Assembly: GCF_000739435.1 (NCBI RefSeq)
Contig: NZ_CP009159.1
Location: forward strand, 1,674,001 to 1,738,000
Direction of reading: 5' to 3'
DNA: 64,000 nt
Source: Actinobacillus suis ATCC 33415
GTDB lineage: Bacteria > Pseudomonadota > Gammaproteobacteria > Enterobacterales > Pasteurellaceae
Under the pieces are notes generated by a model. The model saw only the letters and a program-made list of their open reading frames with translations. It did not search any database and was not told where the DNA came from. Shown here piece after piece: positions 8,906-17,384 of the stretch. The translations under genes were made by a program, and so were the position numbers. The number at the start of each line of letters is the position of its first letter. The stretch's first letter is position 1.

Positions 8906-9228
8906 AGCTTCTCCAACATCGCAAAAAGAGTGGCATTATCGAGCTTACCGATACCGCCTTTTGCCACAAACACAAAATCTGCACTTGGTAATTCATGCTG
9001 CTTTAAACGAAAGCTTTCACGCACAATACGCTTAATGCGATTACGATCGTGAGCACGTTTTAAATGTTTTTTAGCAACAGTTAAACCAAGACGAGGAATA
9101 TCAAGATGATTATGACGAGCGAGAATAGTAAGTTCGGGAGTGCTAGCTCGAAACGGTTGTTCGAACACAGCTTTAAATTGAGTGGGAGCTAACAAGCGTA
9201 GCTCCCGAGAAAAGGTTAGCTTTTTCAC
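8863..9228 (-). CDS. rnpA: Ribonuclease P protein component
   Basis: A 121-residue basic protein cofactor of RNase P (5' maturation of tRNAs). A GTG at 9228 gives [22 protein letters not shown], matching the usual RnpA N-terminus. A further-upstream ATG at 9291 would overlap rpmH and add residues not found in the family. The RNP motif is complete: [23 protein letters not shown]. The RBS is weak, consistent with coupling to rpmH 31 bases upstream. Confidence 0.94.
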   Translation of the reverse strand: MKKLTFSRELRLLAPTQFKAVFEQPFRASTPELTILARHNHLDIPRLGLTVAKKHLKRAHDRNRIKRIVRESFRLKQHELPSADFVFVAKGGIGKLDNATLFAMLEKLWARHIRLAKKPQV

Positions 9229-9259
9229 TGATGTGATAAGGCTTTGCTTTAACTGCAAA

Positions 9260-9394
9260 TTATGCAGATAAAGATTTACGACCTTTAGCACGACGACGTG
9301 CTAAAACTTGACGACCGTTTTTAGTAGCCATACGAGCACGGAAACCGTGAGTACGAGCACGTTTTAATACAGAAGGTTGAAATGTACGTTTCAT
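9260..9394 (-). CDS. rpmH: 50S ribosomal protein L34
   Basis: A 44-residue basic ribosomal protein read from ATG at 9394 to TAA at 9260-9262. It starts [20 protein letters not shown] and ends [12 protein letters not shown], an unmistakable L34. It heads the rpmH-rnpA-yidD operon. In many bacteria dnaA lies upstream and divergent; here hemH does, across 273 bases, and no DnaA-box cluster was seen. Confidence 0.98.
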   Translation of the reverse strand: MKRTFQPSVLKRARTHGFRARMATKNGRQVLARRRAKGRKSLSA

Positions 9395-9667
9395 TGCTAT
9401 CTACCTAAATATTTAAATATGTTGGCTGGAATTAAATCTTTGCCAAACGAGGACCATAAAAAAGAGTTGCGATTTTACCGATAAATTAAACAAAAATCAA
9501 GGACGAAAGCAAAATACCCTTCGATTATTTGCAAAGTTTTTCCGAAAAAAGACCGCTTGATATAGATTATCGCCTATCTCTGTAATTAACGCAAAAATTC
9601 TATTTGTTTTCATATCCGAATTAACGCAAAATTCAGTTATTTCGATCCATATTCAAAGAGCTTTCTT
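9395..9667. promoter_or_regulatory. Divergent intergenic region, rpmH / hemH
   Basis: 273 bases between two divergent genes. It must carry the rpmH operon promoter (leftward) and the hemH promoter (rightward). A GACCGCTTG uptake-signal-like core occurs near 9551-9559, followed by TATAGAT that could serve as a -10. No structured RNA or small gene was recognised. Confidence 0.4.
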
Positions 9668-10627
9668 ATGACCTCAAACAAAATCGGCGTACTACTGGCG
9701 AATCTCGGCACTCCTGATGAACCGACAGCTCCGGCGGTAAAACGCTATCTTAAACAATTTTTAAGTGATCCTCGTGTGATCGACTTACCTAAATTCAAAT
9801 GGCAATTGATCTTAAACGGGATCATCTTGCCTAAAAGATCTCCTAAGGTTGCAAAGCTTTATCGTGAGATCTGGACAGAGCAAGGCTCTCCGCTACTAGC
9901 TATTTCACGCCAACAACAACAAGCACTACAAGATTACTTTAATCAACAAAACCAAAATGTCTTGGTGGAGCTTGGGATGAGCTATGGTAATCCGAGTATT
10001 GAAAGCGCAACCGACCGCCTGATTAAAGCCGGTGTGAGTAAAATCATTGTGTTGCCGCTTTATCCGCAATACAGTAGTACTACAACCGCCTCAGTGTTGG
10101 ACGCTTTCGCACGCGGCTTAACTCAACAACGAAAAATTGTGCCGTTTGAGTTTATTCATAGCTATCATAACGATCCACTTTATATTCAGGCACTGGCGAA
10201 TACGATTCAGTTAGCGGAAGATGAAAAATTATTATTTTCGTTCCATGGCATTCCTAAACGCTATCAAACTGAAGGTGATTTTTATCCGGAACATTGTCAA
10301 CAAACCGCACAATTAGTCGCAGACAAATTATCGCTTGCTGACGAACAATGGTTGGTAACTTATCAGTCTCGTTTTGGTGATGAAGAATGGTTACAACCTT
10401 ATACAGATGAAACCTTAGAAAAATTACCAAGCCAAGGCGTGAAGAAAATCGCCGTGATTTGTGCTGGCTTTTCAGCGGATTGTTTGGAAACATTAGAAGA
10501 AATTGCTGAGGAAAACAAAGAAAACTTCCTCAACGCCGGTGGACAATCTTATCGCTACATTCCGGCGCTCAATGCCAATGCCGATCACATCACGGCATTA
10601 GCTAAATTAATTGAAGCGAAGCTCTAA
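9668..10627 (+). CDS. hemH: Ferrochelatase
   Basis: A 319-residue enzyme that inserts Fe2+ into protoporphyrin IX, the last step of heme synthesis. Visible motifs are [13 protein letters not shown] at the N-terminus, [14 protein letters not shown], the catalytic-His region [12 protein letters not shown], and the C-terminal [13 protein letters not shown]. Length matches bacterial HemH. The gene is monocistronic, with a strong terminator. Confidence 0.97.
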   Translation: MTSNKIGVLLANLGTPDEPTAPAVKRYLKQFLSDPRVIDLPKFKWQLILNGIILPKRSPKVAKLYREIWTEQGSPLLAISRQQQQALQDYFNQQNQNVLVELGMSYGNPSIESATDRLIKAGVSKIIVLPLYPQYSSTTTASVLDAFARGLTQQRKIVPFEFIHSYHNDPLYIQALANTIQLAEDEKLLFSFHGIPKRYQTEGDFYPEHCQQTAQLVADKLSLADEQWLVTYQSRFGDEEWLQPYTDETLEKLPSQGVKKIAVICAGFSADCLETLEEIAEENKENFLNAGGQSYRYIPALNANADHITALAKLIEAKL

Positions 10628-10632
10628 TATAT

Positions 10633-10664
10633 AAGGGGGATATAGCCGTGGCTATATCCCCCTT
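10633..10664. terminator. Strong bidirectional terminator, hemH / tag
   Basis: AAGGGGGATATAGCC / GGCTATATCCCCCTT, a perfect 15-bp stem with a two-base loop, followed by TTTG. It separates the convergent hemH and tag genes. Confidence 0.9.
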
Positions 10665-10668
10665 TTTG

Positions 10669-11229
10669 TTAGCTTTTACTCTTACAACAACAATCATTCA
10701 GATGATCATCAACTAATCCCATCGATTGCATAAAAGCGTAACAGGTAGTTTCCCCGACAAATACAAAACCTTTCTTTTTCAATGCTTTTGACATCGCTGC
10801 CGAAACGGCTGTTTTTGCAGGTACGACTGATAAATCCGGTACATCATTAATTTGCGGTTTACCACCTACAAATGCCCAAATAAACCGGCTGAAATCTTCT
10901 CCATTTGCTTGCATAGCAAGATAAGCCTTCGCATTTTTAACAATCGCTTCCAGTTTAGCTCGGTGGCGAATCAAACCGGCATTTTGCATAAGTTGCTCGA
11001 GATCTTCTTCCGTCATTTGTGCAATACGTTCCGGATCAAACTGGAAAAATGCCTGACGGTAAGCCTCACGCTTTTTCAAAACCGTAATCCAAGAAAGCCC
11101 CGCTTGTTGCCCTTCTAGACAAATTTTTTCAAATAATTTGCGGCTATCAAATTCAGGCTTGCCCCATTCTTGATCGTGATAATTGATATAAATTTCACTT
11201 TCGCCAACCCAGCCACAACGTGTAACCAT
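10669..11229 (-). CDS. tag: DNA-3-methyladenine glycosylase I
   Basis: A 186-residue base-excision repair enzyme that removes 3-methyladenine. Features are RCGWVG and YHDQEWG at the N-terminus (with Cys and His that help bind Zn), EGQQAGLSWITVLKKREAYR in the helix-hairpin-helix fold, and the C-terminal zinc ligands in HLNDCC. Length is typical. It lies alone, convergent with hemH. Confidence 0.96.
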   Translation of the reverse strand: MVTRCGWVGESEIYINYHDQEWGKPEFDSRKLFEKICLEGQQAGLSWITVLKKREAYRQAFFQFDPERIAQMTEEDLEQLMQNAGLIRHRAKLEAIVKNAKAYLAMQANGEDFSRFIWAFVGGKPQINDVPDLSVVPAKTAVSAAMSKALKKKGFVFVGETTCYAFMQSMGLVDDHLNDCCCKSKS

Positions 11230-11251
11230 TTGCTATTTTCCTCACAAAAAC

Positions 11252-11276
11252 AACCGCTTATCAAATAACAAGCGGG
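11252..11276 (-). terminator. Probable terminator of the small lipoprotein gene
   Basis: CCGCTT/AAGCGG arms with a 10-base loop, built from two facing uptake-signal halves. On the minus strand it is followed by TTGTTTTTG. It lies just after the stop of the gene at 11282-11644. Confidence 0.55.
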
Positions 11277-11281
11277 CTAAT

Positions 11282-11644
11282 TTATAAATAAATTTTCCAA
11301 CCTTCGGCACGTTTGATTAATCGGATTTGATTGTCCTTTGATAAATATCCACCTTTGACCGCATCTAAAATTGTGCCTTGCGGTAAGTTTACCGAAAATA
11401 ATTCCGCTTGAGATTTATCTTCGGATAAGACAATATAAATCGCCACATCACGATTTGCCGGATCAGCTAAACGAATGTTTGCTAGCTTAAAAGGTTGTAC
11501 ACATTCTTTTTGCAAAAATGAATAGCTAAAACCGGCTGATGATAAGCAACCGTACTTATCTTGTGTCGTACCGACACTTTCCTTGTTCATTTCACACGCA
11601 CTGAGAAAGCCAATGAATATGCTGATGAGTAATAATGTTCGCAT
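11282..11644 (-). CDS. Small lipoprotein of unknown function
   Basis: A 120-residue predicted lipoprotein: MRTLLLISIFIGFLSAC is a type II signal with lipobox LSAC (Cys17). Three further cysteines (two in the segment YGCL...KECV) could form a disulfide. The mature part is small and mixed alpha/beta in appearance and matches no family I recognise. It is flanked on both sides by terminator-like hairpins, so it is probably a single-gene unit. Confidence 0.7.
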   Translation of the reverse strand: MRTLLLISIFIGFLSACEMNKESVGTTQDKYGCLSSAGFSYSFLQKECVQPFKLANIRLADPANRDVAIYIVLSEDKSQAELFSVNLPQGTILDAVKGGYLSKDNQIRLIKRAEGWKIYL

Positions 11645-11665
11645 GGTAAAAAATTGATGAAAAAA

Positions 11666-11693
11666 GACCGCTTGTTCGCAATGACAAGCGGTC
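11666..11693 (-). terminator. nlpD terminator built from a paired uptake signal
   Basis: GACCGCTTGT / ACAAGCGGTC: two full Apl-type cores in inverted orientation form a perfect 10-bp stem with an 8-base loop. On the minus strand it is followed by TTTTTTC. Confidence 0.85.
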
Positions 11694-11712
11694 GGATTTT
11701 AACTAAAAATTA

Positions 11713-12951
11713 CTATCTTTTCGGTAAATAACGTGTCGGGTCAACAGACTTACCTTTGTAACGAATTTCAAAGTGAAGTTTGTTACTGTTGGTACCGGTG
11801 CTACCCATTTTAGCAATGGTTTCACCGGCATTTACGGTATCTTGCTCATCAACTTTGATACTATCGTTATGTGCATAAGCACTTAAGAAGTCATCGCTGT
11901 GTTTAATGATAATTAAGTTGCCATAGCCTTCTAGAGCGTTACCTGCATACACAACTTTACCTGCTGCAGCCGCTTTCACGTCTTGACCTTTGCTACCGGC
12001 AATATCAATACCTTTGTTACCGCCTTCAGCAGAAGAGAAACCGGATACAACACGACCGGCTGTCGGCCATTGCCATTTAAAGTTTGAAGCCAGTGCAGCT
12101 ACCGTATTTGATGTAGAGTAATTCGGTGAAGTTGCTGTTGTCGCACGCACAGCCGGAGCGGTTGCTGCGGTTGCCACTACACCACCGGATGTTGCAGTTG
12201 CAGCCGTACCTACTGAAGCTTGAATACCATTATTTGCCGATGGTGTTACGGTCGGAGCAGTTGCACCAGTACTTGCTTTTACCGGACCGGTAATATTACC
12301 GTCAGAAGAATAAGTAGTTCCGTTTGCACCTTGCTGATAAGTCACTTTCGGCTCTACCGGCACGGTCACTTTTTCTTCTACCGTTATCGTCTCTGTTGCC
12401 GATTTACCTGTTTTTAGTTTTTGCCCTACGGTTAATTGATATGGTTCACTCATATTATTTAATGCGGCAATTTCTTTTACGTCTTTACCGATAATATAAG
12501 CAATCAAAAACATGGTATCGCCTTTACGTACCGTATAAGTTGAGCCGTCATAAAAGCCTTTCTGAATTTGGCTATATACCGGCGCATTATTCGCATCACG
12601 AGGGATTTCGAAATTTTGGTTTACCTTTTTCTCTACCGTTTTAGTTTTTTTCACAACTTTCGTTGTTGTTTGAGGTTGAGCCGGTTGCTCTGTGATAACC
12701 GGATTGGTTACCACAGGCTGAGAAACAGTCGGCACGCTTGCCGGTGTATTTCCCATTGTTGCAGGCATTGATGCCGGCTGAATATCAGACTGCCAACCAT
12801 AAGTTGTCGGTGCTGTACCGGATACCGGTTGCATTACACCAGGGCTTAATTCCGTGCTGTCTTTTGCACTTACAACCGGAGCCGGATCATTTGAACTACA
12901 TGCGGTTAAAATAAGTGCGGCTACAGGCAATAGGAGAAATGATTTCTTCAT
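11713..12951 (-). CDS. nlpD: LysM/M23 murein hydrolase activator NlpD
   Basis: A 412-residue outer-membrane lipoprotein (lipobox LTAC, Cys18), also known in Haemophilus as LppB. A LysM domain lies at about residues 138-182 (YTVRKGDTMFLIAYI to LTVGQKLKT), a low-complexity Thr/Ala linker follows, then a C-terminal LytM/M23 domain (about 295-412). Two zinc ligands of active M23 peptidases are lost: NKGIDIAG has Asn where active enzymes have His, and NKLHFEIRY has Lys in place of the first His of HxH. It should therefore activate an amidase (AmiC type) for cell separation without cutting peptidoglycan itself. It ends the surE-nlpD neighbourhood. Confidence 0.93.
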   Translation of the reverse strand: MKKSFLLLPVAALILTACSSNDPAPVVSAKDSTELSPGVMQPVSGTAPTTYGWQSDIQPASMPATMGNTPASVPTVSQPVVTNPVITEQPAQPQTTTKVVKKTKTVEKKVNQNFEIPRDANNAPVYSQIQKGFYDGSTYTVRKGDTMFLIAYIIGKDVKEIAALNNMSEPYQLTVGQKLKTGKSATETITVEEKVTVPVEPKVTYQQGANGTTYSSDGNITGPVKASTGATAPTVTPSANNGIQASVGTAATATSGGVVATAATAPAVRATTATSPNYSTSNTVAALASNFKWQWPTAGRVVSGFSSAEGGNKGIDIAGSKGQDVKAAAAGKVVYAGNALEGYGNLIIIKHSDDFLSAYAHNDSIKVDEQDTVNAGETIAKMGSTGTNSNKLHFEIRYKGKSVDPTRYLPKR

Positions 12952-12981
12952 TTTGTCACGTGTCCTTTTTTATAAATAGGG

Positions 12982-13179
12982 TTACTTAGTCATCGACGCC
13001 GGCATTGGCGCTGATTCTACTTCTGAAGTCCAGCTATAACTGCCTTCCTCTGCACCAGAACCTGAAACAGGTTGCATAACACCCGGTGCTAATTCCGACT
13101 CATCCTTTGAAACAGATTGATTTGCACTACAAGCAGCCAAACCAAGCACGAATGGGATTAAAAACAATACTTTTTTCAT
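12982..13179 (-). CDS. Short lipoprotein related to the NlpD N-terminus
   Basis: A 65-residue predicted lipoprotein (lipobox LAAC, Cys17). Its mature part reads ESELAPGVMQPVSG, then YSWTSEVESAPMPASM, closely resembling residues 35-65 of the next gene's product, NlpD (ELSPGVMQPVSG, YGWQSDIQPASMPATM). It ends where NlpD would continue to LysM. It looks like a partial duplication kept as a mini-lipoprotein. The frame is intact with a normal stop, 30 bases before nlpD. Confidence 0.65.
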   Translation of the reverse strand: MKKVLFLIPFVLGLAACSANQSVSKDESELAPGVMQPVSGSGAEEGSYSWTSEVESAPMPASMTK

Positions 13180-13208
13180 TTCGCTTTCCTAAATCTATAA
13201 ACGAATAA

Positions 13209-13236
13209 AACGACAGTCGTCAACACGACTGCCGTT
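13209..13236 (-). terminator. Terminator-like hairpin between the LysM lipoprotein and the short lipoprotein
   Basis: AACGACAGTCGT / ACGACTGCCGTT, a 12-bp arm pair with one mismatch and a 4-base loop. On the minus strand it is followed by TTTTATTC. It suggests the downstream pair (short lipoprotein, nlpD) may be transcribed partly on its own. Confidence 0.65.
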
Positions 13237-13259
13237 AAATAAATCATAACTTTGGCATA

Positions 13260-13799
13260 TTATCTTACACGCAGTACTTGGCCGACTTGTAACTTCGTTG
13301 TGGTACTGATGTTATTTAATGCTGCAATTTGTGCCGGTGTTTGACCAGTTAAGTAGGAAATAAGATACATCGTATCACTTTTACCTACTGTATAACTGCT
13401 GTCAGTATAACAACCTTTAACCATTTGCGCATATACCGGTGTGCCCATGCTATCACGTACTACTTGGCAATTACCAACCGTTTCAGATTGTGCAACAGAT
13501 GCGGCTTGGGGCTGAACTGCTACCGGTTGTGGTTGTTGAACTGGCTGGGAAACAGAACCATAAGTCGCTTGCGGAGTATTTTGAGTCATTGGAGCTTGCC
13601 CGATCGTATGAGTAGGCGCTGAACTCATTGACGCAGGCATATCCGTTGCCTGAATAGTTTCGGATGATTGCCAAGTTGGAATCGCAGAAGTGGTTGATGA
13701 ACCTGCTTCAGCTACACTTGCTTCCGATTCAGATGAAGAATTACAAGCGGTTAATCCTAACGATACCATTAATGGCAAAAGTAAAAGTGACTTTTTCAT
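13260..13799 (-). CDS. LysM-domain lipoprotein, NlpD paralogue without peptidase domain
   Basis: A 179-residue predicted lipoprotein (lipobox LTAC, Cys19). A Ser/Ala/Gln-rich linker contains the same WQSSETIQATDMPASM element as its neighbours, and the C-terminus (about residues 128-179) is a LysM domain (YTVGKSDTMYLISYLTGQ to LQVGQVLRVR) similar to that of NlpD. It stops right after LysM, with no M23 domain. It probably sits on the outer membrane and binds peptidoglycan. It is 9 bases after yqaA, in the truD-surE-yqaA transcript. Confidence 0.8.
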   Translation of the reverse strand: MKKSLLLLPLMVSLGLTACNSSSESEASVAEAGSSTTSAIPTWQSSETIQATDMPASMSSAPTHTIGQAPMTQNTPQATYGSVSQPVQQPQPVAVQPQAASVAQSETVGNCQVVRDSMGTPVYAQMVKGCYTDSSYTVGKSDTMYLISYLTGQTPAQIAALNNISTTTKLQVGQVLRVR

Positions 13800-13808
13800 A
13801 TAATATCC

Positions 13809-14393
13809 TTACTTAAATAACTCATAAGCCAGATAAGCGACGGCTGCCAATGCAATCGTCCCCCAGCCAATTAATTCGATAGAACGGCGGATTTTTTCAG
13901 CATATTTCTCGCCACCCCATGCCGAAAGTTTGGCAACTAAAATAAAACGAGCAAAGCGAGAAATGGCTGCAGTAACCACAAACGGGAAAAATGCCATTTG
14001 CATTACACCTGCACAAATTGTAAATACTTTATACGGAATTGGCGAGAAACCGGCTAAAAAAACAACCGCTACGCCCCAAGTTTCAAACCAAAATTTCGCT
14101 TTGTTGAAGTTTGCCTGCATTCCCCAATCAGCAATAATGCCCTGCACCCAATCAAATGCATATAAACCGATAAAGTAACCGATTATACCACCTAAAACCG
14201 AAGCAATTGTCGTATAAATCGCATATTTAGTTGCATTTTGCGGTTTGCTCATCGACATCGGAATCAACATCACATCCGGTGGAATCGGGAAGAAAATAGC
14301 CTCAATAAAACTCACAAAGCTTAACCAAAAAGCTGCGAAACGGTGTTTCGACCATTCCATCGTTTTATCATAAATTGTACCGAATAGTTTCAT
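13809..14393 (-). CDS. yqaA: YqaA family membrane protein (DedA/VTT superfamily)
   Basis: A 194-residue inner-membrane protein with about four to five hydrophobic segments and the VTT/SNARE-associated pattern: FIEAIFFPIPPDVMLIPMSM, GGIIGYFIGLYAFDW and FLAGFSPIPYKVFTICAGVM (the FxG..P..K motif). Relatives of DedA are linked to lipid-carrier recycling, but the YqaA branch has no proven role. Its ATG directly abuts the surE stop, indicating tight coupling. Confidence 0.88.
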   Translation of the reverse strand: MKLFGTIYDKTMEWSKHRFAAFWLSFVSFIEAIFFPIPPDVMLIPMSMSKPQNATKYAIYTTIASVLGGIIGYFIGLYAFDWVQGIIADWGMQANFNKAKFWFETWGVAVVFLAGFSPIPYKVFTICAGVMQMAFFPFVVTAAISRFARFILVAKLSAWGGEKYAEKIRRSIELIGWGTIALAAVAYLAYELFK

Positions 14394-15158
14394 TTAGAAA
14401 ACATCCTCTAGCGCTTGGATTGAATAATGGGCTGTCATATCCGCCTGAATTGGCGTAATTGACACATAGTCGTGTTCTAATGCGTAGAAATCCGTCCCTT
14501 CGCTGGCATCCACTGGTACACCATTTGCACCTAGCCAATAAATTGTTGAACCTCGAGGATCTTCTCGTTTTACAATTTCCGCAGCCGGCGAACGATGCCC
14601 TAAACGAGTCACCATCACGCCTTTTACTTGTTCGTAAGGCACATCCGGCACATTGATATTTAAAATCTGACGTGCTGGTAAAATACCTTTTTGTACTTTC
14701 GGTAATAAATCCAATACGACTTGCGCTGCCGTTTCAAAATGATTATTACCGAATAGATGTCCCTGTGACTTTTTACCGACAAGCGAAATCGCTAAACTCG
14801 GTAGCGGTAAATGTCGCCCTTCCAAAGCAGCGGCAACCGTGCCGGAATAAACCACATCATCGCCTAGATTCGCACCGTGATTAATGCCTGAAATCACTAA
14901 ATCAAACGCCGTCGGTAAAAAACCGTTGAGCGCTAAGTGTACACAATCTGCCGGTGTACCCGCAATCACTGAATAGTTAAATTCATCAATTTGATGTACA
15001 CGAATAGGCTCCATCAACGTAAGGCAACTTGATGCCGCACTGCGATTGCGATCCGGCGCAATGACCGTCACAGAATGTCCCGCATCACGCAATGTTTTTG
15101 CGAGTGTTTGAATCCCTTGCGCGTGATAACCATCGTCATTGCTGATTAAAATATTCAT
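14394..15158 (-). CDS. surE: 5'/3'-nucleotidase SurE
   Basis: A 254-residue metal-dependent phosphatase acting on nucleoside monophosphates and short polyphosphates. The acidic pair in [16 protein letters not shown] (Asp8, Asp9), the metal-site Ser in RNRSAAS and the Asn in [20 protein letters not shown] are all present. Its start overlaps the truD stop (TAATG), reproducing the conserved truD-surE pair. The pcm methyltransferase gene that usually follows is absent, and yqaA takes its place. Confidence 0.96.
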   Translation of the reverse strand: MNILISNDDGYHAQGIQTLAKTLRDAGHSVTVIAPDRNRSAASSCLTLMEPIRVHQIDEFNYSVIAGTPADCVHLALNGFLPTAFDLVISGINHGANLGDDVVYSGTVAAALEGRHLPLPSLAISLVGKKSQGHLFGNNHFETAAQVVLDLLPKVQKGILPARQILNINVPDVPYEQVKGVMVTRLGHRSPAAEIVKREDPRGSTIYWLGANGVPVDASEGTDFYALEHDYVSITPIQADMTAHYSIQALEDVF

Positions 15159-16171
15159 TATTCTTGTTCCGTTAATTGAATTAATTCACGTACTAATGCC
15201 GTTGCATAACTACCTGAATCTAAAAAGAATTTAAGGCGTAAACCTTCAGACTCAAATTCCCATGAAAAGTTTTGCGGTTTACAGAACATTGCGCGACGTG
15301 CATTTGACATGCGTTCTTTCTTCATTAATTCGACTAATACCGCATGACGTTCAACCATCGCTTGTTCCATTTCATTCGCATTCGAATCTAAGGATTTTTC
15401 ACCGATTAGTGGCGCAGTTAATAACACATCAGCCAAATCAAGTCGTTGTTGAGTTTCCGCTATTTCATTTTGTTCGACCATAAAGAAACTGTTCGAACCA
15501 GCCAATTGCACATAATCACCGGCTAAAACGGTTTGGGTTAAACGCTCTGCAATACGTTGCGAAACCACCAAATTAAACACTTCGCTACGAGCTGCCGATA
15601 GATAGAAGCTACGCTTTTTGCGATCTTTAACGTTAATTTCGCCGTTTGCCCAACGCAGTGCTTGGGTTAAGTTATGACCGTCACGCCCAAAGCGTTGTTC
15701 TGTAAAATAATTTGGAAATCCGACCGCTTGTAATTGACTTAAACGTTGCTTAAGTTCATCCGATTCGTTTACATCACGTAATAACACCTCAAAATGATTA
15801 CCGTCTAAGCTCCCAACACGAATCTTACGGTTATGGCGAGTAACCTCTAAAATCTCTACGCCTTCGCATTCAAATTGCGAAAAATCCGGCGTTTCTTTAC
15901 CGGCTAAATGTAAGCAAAACCACTGTTCGGTTACCGCATGGCGATCTTTAAGCCCCGCATAACTCATATTTTTTGCCGAGATACCGACAAATTTTGCTAG
16001 CTGTTCTCCAACAAATAACGTATTCGCATTGGTTTTACGGATTTTCACCGCAACAAATTCACCTTCGCCGCTAAGCGGATAACCAAGCTCTTCTCGCACG
16101 ATAAAATCTGCAAATTCCGCCTTTAATCTGCCCGCTTGCTGCGGCTGCCCTAAGAGATAATTTAATTGCAT
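15158..16171 (-). CDS. truD: tRNA pseudouridine(13) synthase TruD
   Basis: A 337-residue enzyme that makes pseudouridine 13 in tRNA-Glu. The ATG at 16171 gives [19 protein letters not shown] with RBS AAGGG upstream; an open frame 63 bases longer has no support. The catalytic region is [14 protein letters not shown], followed by [27 protein letters not shown] and the TRUD insert. A hairpin with a T run sits in its leader (16197-16218). Confidence 0.95.
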   Translation of the reverse strand: MQLNYLLGQPQQAGRLKAEFADFIVREELGYPLSGEGEFVAVKIRKTNANTLFVGEQLAKFVGISAKNMSYAGLKDRHAVTEQWFCLHLAGKETPDFSQFECEGVEILEVTRHNRKIRVGSLDGNHFEVLLRDVNESDELKQRLSQLQAVGFPNYFTEQRFGRDGHNLTQALRWANGEINVKDRKKRSFYLSAARSEVFNLVVSQRIAERLTQTVLAGDYVQLAGSNSFFMVEQNEIAETQQRLDLADVLLTAPLIGEKSLDSNANEMEQAMVERHAVLVELMKKERMSNARRAMFCKPQNFSWEFESEGLRLKFFLDSGSYATALVRELIQLTEQE

Positions 16172-16196
16172 TACACGCCCTTTTATAAAGCATAAA

Positions 16197-16218
16197 AAAG
16201 GTATCCGAAGATACCTTT
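16197..16218 (-). terminator. Intrinsic terminator inside the truD leader, possible attenuator
   Basis: Read on the minus strand it is AAAGGTATC TTCG GATACCTTT followed by TTTATG: a 9-bp perfect stem closed by a stable UUCG tetraloop and a run of six T. No gene lies upstream on this strand; a candidate -10 (TAGAAT) lies about 30 bases 5'. It would thus stop transcripts about 25 bases before truD. Confidence 0.65.
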
Positions 16219-16437
16219 CAGCCGTTTCTTTCAAATATCATTATTCTATCAGGTATAGCTAACTTTTAAACCTGCATATTTTGCTTTTCTCACAGAAAAG
16301 AGAAAATGTTTAATCCGCACTAAGGATTATTGATATAAATCGTAATTCTTTCAGAAAAGAATCAAATTCTTTCGCAAAATTTGATATAGTTCACACCGCT
16401 TATATTTTTTATATTCAAACTCAATAGGAGAAATAAA

Positions 16438-17208
16438 ATGGCACGTCGTCCACTTGTAATGGGTAACTGGAAATTAAACGGTAGCAAAGCATTTACGAAA
16501 GAGTTAATTGCCGGCTTAAAAGCGGAATTAGCGGATGTTAAAGGCTGTGATGTTGCAATCGCTCCACCGGTAATGTACTTAGCGGAAGCGGAAGCTGCGT
16601 TAGCGGGTCAATCAGTGATTGCATTAGGCGCACAAAACGTAGATGTAAATGTACAAGGTGCATTTACAGGTGACATTTCAACAGAAATGTTAAAAGACTT
16701 CGGTGCAAAATATATCATTATCGGTCACTCTGAGCGCCGTACTTACCACAAAGAAAGCGATGAATTTATTGCGAAAAAATTCGGTGCGTTAAAAGCAGCA
16801 GGCTTAGTACCGGTATTATGTATCGGTGAAACCGAAGCGGAAAACGAAGCGGGTCAAACTGAAGCGGTATGTGCAAAACAAATTGATGCGGTAATTGATG
16901 CGTTAGGCGTTGAAGCGTTCAACGGTGCAGTAATCGCATACGAACCAATCTGGGCAATCGGTACAGGTAAATCTGCAACTCCTGCTCAAGCACAAGCGGT
17001 TCACGCATTCATCCGTGGTCACATCGCAGCTAAATCACAAGCGGTTGCGGATCAAGTTATCATCCAATACGGTGGTTCTGTGAACGATGCAAACGCTGCG
17101 GAATTATTCACTCAGCCGGATATCGACGGTGCATTAGTCGGCGGCGCGTCATTAAAAGCACCTGCATTTGCGGTTATCGTAAAAGCGGCGGAAAAAGCGA
17201 AAGCGTAA
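16438..17208 (+). CDS. tpiA: Triosephosphate isomerase
   Basis: A 256-residue glycolytic enzyme interconverting dihydroxyacetone phosphate and glyceraldehyde-3-phosphate. The start [16 protein letters not shown] holds the active-site Asn-Lys, HSERR holds the catalytic His, [11 protein letters not shown] holds the catalytic Glu and loop 6, and YGGSVN is the phosphate-binding loop. The RBS is AGGAG. A/T-rich upstream sequence holds the promoter. Codon use is strongly biased, as expected for a highly expressed gene. Confidence 0.98.
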   Translation: MARRPLVMGNWKLNGSKAFTKELIAGLKAELADVKGCDVAIAPPVMYLAEAEAALAGQSVIALGAQNVDVNVQGAFTGDISTEMLKDFGAKYIIIGHSERRTYHKESDEFIAKKFGALKAAGLVPVLCIGETEAENEAGQTEAVCAKQIDAVIDALGVEAFNGAVIAYEPIWAIGTGKSATPAQAQAVHAFIRGHIAAKSQAVADQVIIQYGGSVNDANAAELFTQPDIDGALVGGASLKAPAFAVIVKAAEKAKA

Positions 17209-17226
17209 TTAATTTAATGCTTTAAC

Positions 17227-17268
17227 AAGCGGTCGGATTTGTAAAAAATTTTGCAAATCCGACCGCTT
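17227..17268. terminator. tpiA terminator made of paired uptake signals
   Basis: AAGCGGTCGGATTTG / CAAATCCGACCGCTT is a perfect 15-bp stem containing two inverted Apl-type uptake cores with flanks, followed by TTTTTTT. Confidence 0.9.
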
Positions 17269-17384
17269 TTTTTATCGCTATTCATACGATATACCGTAAA
17301 TAAAAAATAGGCACAAACCTCTTGTCTGTACCTATTTTATTAATGGAAAGAAATATGTATGTAAATTTAGAGTATATTATTTAA

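Noticed and set aside
9395..9667. Replication origin next to rpmH
   Set aside because: Although rpmH often borders oriC/dnaA, no dnaA gene and no cluster of TTATCCACA boxes is present; the neighbour is hemH.
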